Shown one piece after another: positions 21,850 to 27,291 of a stretch of 27,291 bases of DNA. Both the position numbers and the translations under genes were made by a program. The notes beneath the pieces were generated by a model. It had not been told where the DNA came from, searched no databases, and saw only the letters and a list, made by a program, of their open reading frames with translations. Each line of letters starts with the position of its first letter. The stretch's first letter is position 1. The stretch is from the NCBI GenBank assembly GCA_001598975.1, contig BBXU01001679.1, forward strand, positions 1-27,291. Reading direction: 5' to 3'. This DNA is from Parachlorella kessleri. Its lineage: Eukaryota > Chlorophyta > Trebouxiophyceae > Chlorellales > Chlorellaceae.

Positions 21850-22110
21850 GGCCCCTATTGGAGTGATATGCGTGAGTGTCCTAGTCATTGTCTGCAGTAC
21901 AAATTTTTATGCCCTTTGCCTGTTGATGTATGGATGGTGGCATGGGCAAAGGCAAGACTGAAAAAGGCAAGACTTTTCAAAAGAGGTGATTAGCTGAGCT
22001 GGCATTTGCGCCCTGACGCGCGCTGACCTGGCAACGGGAATGGCTATGGGAATGGCCGAAATTCTGCCGGAAATTCTAAGGGGTTTGGGCAAGGGCAAGC
22101 GCGTGGAGGG
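21850..22110. promoter_or_regulatory. Spacer between EXO70 stop and OMT start
   Basis: Holds the EXO70 3' UTR and the OMT promoter within 261 bp (396 bp if OMT starts at 22246). Contains an 11-bp tandem copy (AGGCAAGACT near 21950 and 21966), GGGAATGGC copies near 22037-22055, and a GAAATTCT pair near 22059 and 22070. No gene is seen. Confidence 0.45.
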
Positions 22111-25108
22111 ATGGCATCCCTGGAGGTGCGCACCTGGCCATGTCACACTCTGTGGTGTAGGGCCCGCCGTGGGTTAACTGCCTCTCCACGCCTCGTGGAG
22201 CAGCAAAGCCCTCAGGCTGATCACAACCTTTTGGTCAGCATCCGCATGATGCCTGCTCGGACGGCCGGGCTGGCCGCCATTGTGGCGCTGCTGAGCATCT
22301 TGGTCACCCACCAGCTATCAACCCGCGGCTTGGACAGCATTACGGACCTATCGCGACCCCCACCCTTGCCCATCTTCAAGGCAGGCTGGCTGCTGGTGAA
22401 TAGTGCGCCCCGCTGGTACTCCCACCTACTGCCTCCACAACTCCACACCCTGCAAGTTGCCAGCGCCTTTCTCCTATCCAAGGCGGTATATGCCGTCACC
22501 CGGCTGGGGGTGCCAGACCAACTGTGGGACCCCGTCACCCAGCAGCCAGTGGAGTTATCTGTTCAGCAGCTAGCCGAGCAAGTGGGTGCTAATCCGGACC
22601 GGTTGCACAGGGTGATGCGAGCGCTTGCGGGTGTGGGGATCTTCAGGCAGCTTAAGGGGGGTGAGTGGAGGCTGGCCTTCTCAACTATCCTTGCTGGCCC
22701 GGAGCGCGCCCTCAGCCACACGAAGTGATTTCAGTAGCATCCCGGTTCCGACTGTCAGTAGTGCTCAGAAGGGACAACAGACGGTGCACCGCAGTTCATG
22801 TTCACTATGAGAATGGTATCCGCATGCAGGCCGTTTCACAAACAACGCTGCCTCAGGGGTGCTACGCAAGGACCACCCCAACACCATCCACCACCCCGTT
22901 CTCGCCCTCGGCGGCTTCTCCTTCTGGGGCTTGGCTAAGGTCAGCGTGCATGTGCCCCCTGGTCAGATAGAAACCTGGCTTCACCTGGTACTGGCGTACT
23001 GCTGCCAGGGTACAACGTGCTGATACTGCCGATGCCAAACTGCCTTGATGAATGGCGGCCGGTGCTGCCTGCAGCTGTCTGAGAGCATGGCAGAGGGTGT
23101 CGAGCAAGCCCCCTTCGAGCTGCAAACTGGGGGCACACCGTTCTGGGAGTTCCTGCAGCAGCCGGGCAACGCTCAACTCCAGGAGGAGTTTGACAGGTCT
23201 GCTCTGTGGTCCTGCTGGCTGCTTGTTTGCAGCCCTGTGCAGCGTACACCTTACGGGTGCTGGTTTGCTCATGCGTCCTTTGCAGTGCAGCCGCTCTGGA
23301 CTTGACACACTAGCTGGTGTAAGGAAGGCTTCGGCTTTCGTCTTGTTGATGCAGGTCCATGGTAGAGGCGTCTCGGCTAAGCAACCCTGGCCTGCTGCAG
23401 TTCTACCCCTGGCAGCGCCACGCCGGGCAGACGGTGGTGGACGTTGGGGGTGGTCTGGGCGGCTTCCTCTCACAGCTCTTGACCACGCAGGGCAACCTCT
23501 CGGGGGTGCTGTTTGACAGGTGGGCTGGTGTTTGACAGGTGGGCAGGGGCAAGGAGGATGGCCGCCTAACGCTGGTTGGAGGGCGCGATTGGCCTCTGGT
23601 GATGACCGGCCCTGCATGCTAGCCACACATACCTCAGCTGGCAATGTCAAAGCTGCTCAGGATGACTAGCTCAAACGCCTAGGGGCCAGGAATATTATTT
23701 GGGTCTGTTATTGTTTCTACCTATTGTCATGTCGTGATGTCATCTGCTGCCTGCAGCCCTGCCGTGATCGAGAGGGCCAAGCAGGACTGGCAGCGCAACC
23801 ACCCTGACCTGGGGAGCCGTGTACAGTTCGCAGCTGGGAGCTTCTTCGAGGGGGTGCCACCTGGCAATGTATTCTTCCTGAGGCAAGGTCACCCAGAAGA
23901 GAGGGCTGATCTCTGGTATAGAATCTTCTGTGTTGGACCTCACTGCAGCGACTTGCGAAAACGCTGGGCGACGCTCTGTAGGACAATGACTGCCAAATAG
24001 ACTGCGGCCCAGTGGGCCAGGGTCGCATTGTACAGTAATCCATTGATAACTCAAACTGGAACCTCTTGCAAAGTGCAGGTACATACTGCACGACTGGGAT
24101 GACGGTGGTGCACTGAAGATCCTGAAGGTGCGCTCCTCTTCAGTCCGTGCCAGATCAGGCTGCAGCCCGCAGTCTGAATTCAACTGCCTCAGGCTGTCTA
24201 TCACAAAAACTATTAAGATATTGGTATTGGTGGCAGGTAGTGCGAACAGGGAGTGAGAGCTGGGCTGTACAAACCGGACTGGATGCAGAATGCGCCTGAG
24301 TAATGCCTGAGTAATGCCTGAGGTAATGCCTGAGGTATTGCCAATGCAAGCCGAGGCCCACAGCCGGCACGCTGCTCTAGTCTCCTACAAACAAGCCTTG
24401 GCAGCTCAACTCAGCCATTTCCAACCTGTTGAGGGGTGCCTGCAGGTCATACGCCGGGCATGCTCTGACGAAGCTACCTTGCTAATCGCTGACACCGTGC
24501 TGCCAGGACCAGATGAACTCCTGGGGCCTATTCAAGCCCTCTTCGACTTGCAAGTGAGTGTTAGGTACTGGTCTTACTGGGGACAGGGGGAAGTGCCAAA
24601 AGTGCCGGCCGTTGTCGACCACAGCGGCAAGGGCTTAGCTCATGCAAGGAAGCCGCCATGCAGGGCTGCTTGTTCTCTCTCTCTCTTTCTCTCTGTTGGT
24701 GGGGATGTTTGGTGACAAGTGGTGTGATCAGTAGGGAGAGGCTATGGCTGAGAGGTCTAGGCAAGGAGGTCCCTAAGCCATGGTCTTCAATGCACAGTTT
24801 CATGCCGATATGCATGTGCACGGTCTGGCCCACAGTTTAGGGCTGCTGCTGCAACAGGCTGCTCCTTGCAGCTCACTGTGACCGCCATGCCTGCCTGCGC
24901 TGCTTGTCCAAACTGCAATCGCCACCTGCTGCAGATGCTTGGAACCGTGTCTGGCAGGGAGCGCAGCCGGCAGCAGTTCCAGACACTGTTGGAGGCCGCC
25001 GGGTTTGAGCTCGCCAGAGTCTGGGACACCCGAGGGCTGTTCATCGTCGCTGCCAGGCCAATGAGGGCGGTGCATGGCAAAGGTGTCGAGCAGGCAGCGC
25101 AGAGCTAG
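22111..25108 (+). CDS. Class II plant-type O-methyltransferase with N-terminal hydrophobic anchor
   Basis: Eight exons: 22111-22660, 22830-22939, 23075-23196, 23355-23519, 23757-23882, 24079-24127, 24446-24553, 24935-25108; 1404 nt, 467 aa, in frame. Intron 5 has a GC donor (GAG|GCAAGG), which is needed to join GNVFFLR to YILHDWDDGGALKIL. Domains: a hydrophobic N-terminal stretch (AGLAAIVALLSILV), the dimerisation winged helix (AVTRLGVPDQLWD, VGANPDRLHRVMRALAGVGI), the SAM-binding glycine loop (QTVVDVGGGLGGFLSQLL), the acidic ribose contact (GVLFDS), the catalytic His motif (ILHDWDD), and the terminal FQTLLEAAGFELARVWDT and GLFIVAARP. This is the COMT/ASMT/hydroxyindole-type fold using S-adenosylmethionine. 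The acceptor substrate cannot be read from sequence. The start is taken as the first ATG; ATGs at 22246 and 22249 put the hydrophobic stretch right at the N-terminus (422 aa) and are a strong alternative. Confidence 0.88.
24229..24290 (+). repeat. Dispersed repeat copy in OMT intron 6
   Basis: GGTGGCAGGTAGTGCGAACA followed by GGGAGTGAGAGCTGGGCTGT and a GGACTGGATGCAG end. It shares its core and the GGGCTG/GGATG blocks with the copies at 7750-7900 and 521-555. Confidence 0.55.
24293..24340. repeat. Short tandem repeat in OMT intron 6
   Basis: About four copies of a TAATGCCTGAG unit of 11-12 nt, the later ones with an extra G. It abuts the dispersed repeat just upstream. Confidence 0.7.
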
Positions 25109-25374
25109 CTATACCAACGCCCGGTTTAATGCTGGGCGAGTATGCCTGTGAATTACAAGGTGGGGGCATTCATGAAATCTGCTTATGTTGTATATGGTGG
25201 GCTTTGTCCAAGACAGTAACCCTGGACGCTTTGATGGCCTATCCCCATTGCAAATCCAAACCCATGTCGCAGTCGCCGGCTGTGAATTAAGCTGCACCTT
25301 TACAACACAAACAACACCAGCAACATCATGCCTAGTAGTCAGCACACACCACAGGCTTGAGGATGCCGGCGCTC
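25109..25374. other. Convergent spacer, OMT/FBA
   Basis: The 3' ends of the OMT (plus) and FBA-domain gene (minus) face each other across 266 bp. No gene, repeat or RNA is evident. Confidence 0.6.
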
Positions 25375-27062
25375 CTAGTCAGCTAGCTCATCTACCGGCA
25401 CCAAACGCAGCGTCGGGGCTGCAAATTTGGCTCCCCAGCACCCGACATTGTCTTCAAGCACAGCCGTGTTCCCTTCTCCCTTGAGTATTACAAAGGCCCT
25501 GCGACAGCCCTTTGGGTAGCCTGACAGCTGCAGCAGCACTCGAGTCCACTCAGCGGAACGGCAGGCCACCAGCCCCGTTGTTGCACTGGCCAGGTGGTGT
25601 CCAGCGTTCACATTGATGGCTGCGAGGGAGGAGCCCAAAGGGGTCACGGATGTGAAGTTGCCCGTCATAGCTGTGTGCAGCCACATGCACACGGCCTTTC
25701 AACAGGGAAAGGAGGGTTGTAATACGGGCAATGCCATGGGAACGCCATGCTCAAGGGTGAAGCCCCGAATAGTATTCAACCTCATCTCATCCCTGTCTGT
25801 TCCCTCCTGGCTGCCAGAGTGATTCCTAGCGCAACCAGCCTCTGTTCAGCTGTTGAGGGCGGGAAACAAGTCACTGCCTGGCAAAGGGGGGGCAGACACA
25901 TGGCAGGGCAGCAAAGCCAGGTTGTCCCTGAGACACTGAACCAGCCACGGTCCGCCCAGGCATTGCGTACCTTGCAGCCAGTTGGACACGTCTGCTGTGC
26001 CGTCATCCAAGGCAAGCCACACCTCACACCTTGCCCTGCCGTGCTCATGCCCGCTGTGCCACACGCTCAGCTCCAGCCTGGGGCTGGCATCCAGGAAAGC
26101 AGCGACAGCCTCCCCAGGCAAACCCCTCCGATGCAGCTCCTGCACGGGCTTGTAGGGTTAACCTGCCTGTCAAATAAGATTCTGGCAAAACCCCGAGCAT
26201 GAAAGCATCCCGCCCTGCCAGTACAGCCCACCCCTACTCATTCCTGTCTGCACTGCCTGCCACCTATGGCCACTGTGGCTGCGACTGCGAGTGCGGCGGC
26301 TGTACCCAACGCATGCAGGTGGGGCAGTAGCCCACACTGGTAGGCAGGTGAGCAACGGGTGCGCTTTATTGCATAGGAAATGGTGGGCTGGGCGCTGCCC
26401 TTGTGGCTTTCAACCAGTACAGCAGGTTCCCAGATTGCGGCTGAGTACGTGCATGGGGCACCCGCCTCCGCCAGGCTCACCCGGTGCAGATCGACAATCT
26501 GTATGACGGATGACCAGGTGTTGGGGCTCGTCAGAACCCCCACAGGCCGCCGTACAGGGCCCTGCACTGAGTGGCAGGACGCACAGCCAGCCATTTATGG
26601 AGAGATGCATGACGAGGGAGCACACCATCACCCCCTCGCTGAGTGCTAGTGTCAATGGTCCTTCCTTTGCATTTGCTGACGCACATATCAAGTAGTCCCA
26701 AGCCCAGAATCAACTCTGGTGACGCTGTGTCCCAGCTGTGCTGTTAACCGCCAGAGGCCTGGGGACACAGCATGCGCTTCCCCCTTCCCCACCCTCCTTT
26801 CCACGCCCCTGAACGCCGCCCAACATCAAAAAGAACACGTCCACCCTTGCATGCAGGTAGTGAGGCGCCCGGCCTGCCACCCACCAACCTGTGCGGCATA
26901 CTGTGGCAACGGCAGCGGCGGCAGAGGGGGCGACGCGGCCTCCGCGCAACAAGGTAGGCCCTCCGGGCGTGACCCCTCCCACTGCCATCTGTCCAGGGTA
27001 AACCAGGGAGTGCGACCACGCCCAGGCATATTGGACGGGCCGCTGGAAATGCGGTTTGAGAG
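25375..27062 (-). CDS. F-box-associated (FBA) domain protein, C-terminal part
   Basis: Four exons on the minus strand: 27062-26889, 26561-26481, 26139-25971, 25619-25375, ending in TAG. Donors GTTGGT, GTGAGC and GTACGC join in phases 0, 0 and 1 without a frame break. The C-terminal part fits the FBA beta-sandwich found in FBXO2/FBXO6/NCCRP1: DRWQWEGSRPEG at the start, IQIVDLHR (family SQLIDL), LDASPRLELSVWHSGHEHG (family P-I-VSDWYAGR), CEVWLALDD, then EWTRVLLQLSGYPKG and WGAKFAAPTLRLV (family W-WM-SHTF--YP-GVR and WAGHYGPRV). In animals the domain binds N-glycans or other substrates for SCF ubiquitin ligases. No F-box is visible; the sequence upstream of 27062 to the window edge gave no clear exon, so the gene is probably cut off. 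The linker between the first two exons is proline- and alanine-rich. The two C-terminal exons are well supported, the first exon less so. Confidence 0.66.
26225..26265 (-). repeat. Dispersed repeat copy in FBA gene intron
   Basis: On the minus strand it reads GGTGGCAGGCAGTGCAGACA and then a GAGTAGGGGTGGGCTGT block, matching the element in the opposite genomic orientation to the copy in the OMT gene. In both cases it runs in the same direction as its host transcript. Confidence 0.45.
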
Positions 27063-27291
27063 CTGCAGATGCAACCAGAGCATGGCAAAGAGGCTCCTTC
27101 TCTAGACAGTGTTTTTGAACCTGCCAGGTGCCAGCTCTGGCGGCCCCTCAGGCTGTGTCATGGAAATGGAACATGCAAGGGACTGGTACAGTCCCAGGGC
27201 CTGCTGCGTACTGGCGATGAATGCGCCCCACATACCAGGGCGGCACCCTTGGCTGCAGCAGATACAACCAAGGTCCTGTTGCTATGCGCCG
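27063..27291. other. Right-edge sequence, probable intron and 5' exon of FBA gene
   Basis: On the minus strand a CTGCTGCAG acceptor-like site near 27251 is followed by an open frame that could be an upstream exon, but no frame shows a recognisable F-box and no phase-0 donor stands out. Left unassigned. Confidence 0.3.

Noticed and set aside
26531..26713. Minus-strand frame ending ALYGGLWGF, reminiscent of the segment after an F-box
   Set aside because: It ends at once in a stop, while the adjacent frame carries the FBA match IQIVDLHR with correct splice phase.
1..27291. CRISPR arrays, insertion sequences, rRNA or viral genes
   Set aside because: None seen; repeats present are microsatellites, short dispersed elements and single palindromes.

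Overview
The window is nuclear DNA of a green alga. It is dense and intron-rich: 45 introns can be placed by matching donors, acceptors and reading phase, and many end in CTGCAG or GTGCAG. The CDS is moderately GC-rich. The gene content is plant-like: a plant-type riboflavin kinase tail, a complex I ferredoxin found in plants and algae, a plant-class O-methyltransferase and a strictosidine-synthase-like protein. A trebouxiophyte chlorophyte is my best guess, but the lineage is inferred. No organelle, prokaryotic, viral or intact transposon sequence is seen. Almost every long open frame is a shadow or an intron read-through; the real genes had to be rebuilt exon by exon, and every joined exon set below keeps frame.

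Layout, left to right. (1) 45-1021 (+): the last two exons of riboflavin kinase. (2) 1645-5516 (-): a six-exon CASC3/Barentsz (MLN51) exon-junction-complex protein with long RGG and Q-rich tails and a PAM2-like motif. (3) 6010-7197 (+): the four-exon complex I-associated ferredoxin-like subunit (C1-FDX), with most cluster cysteines missing. (4) 8016-10626 (-): an eight-exon strictosidine-synthase-like/APMAP beta-propeller protein. (5) 11940-15838 (-): an eight-exon, membrane-anchored TPR protein of a family also found in bacteria, with its first coding exon unresolved. (6) 16425-21849 (+): a 13-exon EXO70 exocyst subunit. (7) 22111-25108 (+): an eight-exon class II O-methyltransferase with an N-terminal hydrophobic anchor. 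(8) 25375-27062 (-): the C-terminal part of an F-box-associated (FBA) domain protein, whose 5' end is unresolved or off the window.

The genes look like unrelated housekeeping and secondary-metabolism genes, not a pathway cluster. CASC3/C1-FDX and TPR/EXO70 are divergent pairs that probably share upstream regions. RFK/CASC3, C1-FDX/SSL and OMT/FBA are convergent pairs.

The most notable observations are a perfect PAM2 consensus inside Barentsz, a high share of GC-AG introns (7 of 45), a short dispersed repeat family confined to introns and spacers, loss of cluster ligands in C1-FDX, a four-run G-quadruplex motif on an EXO70 splice donor, and a 47-bp near-perfect palindrome between genes 4 and 5. 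I did not find a clearly new multi-gene system.
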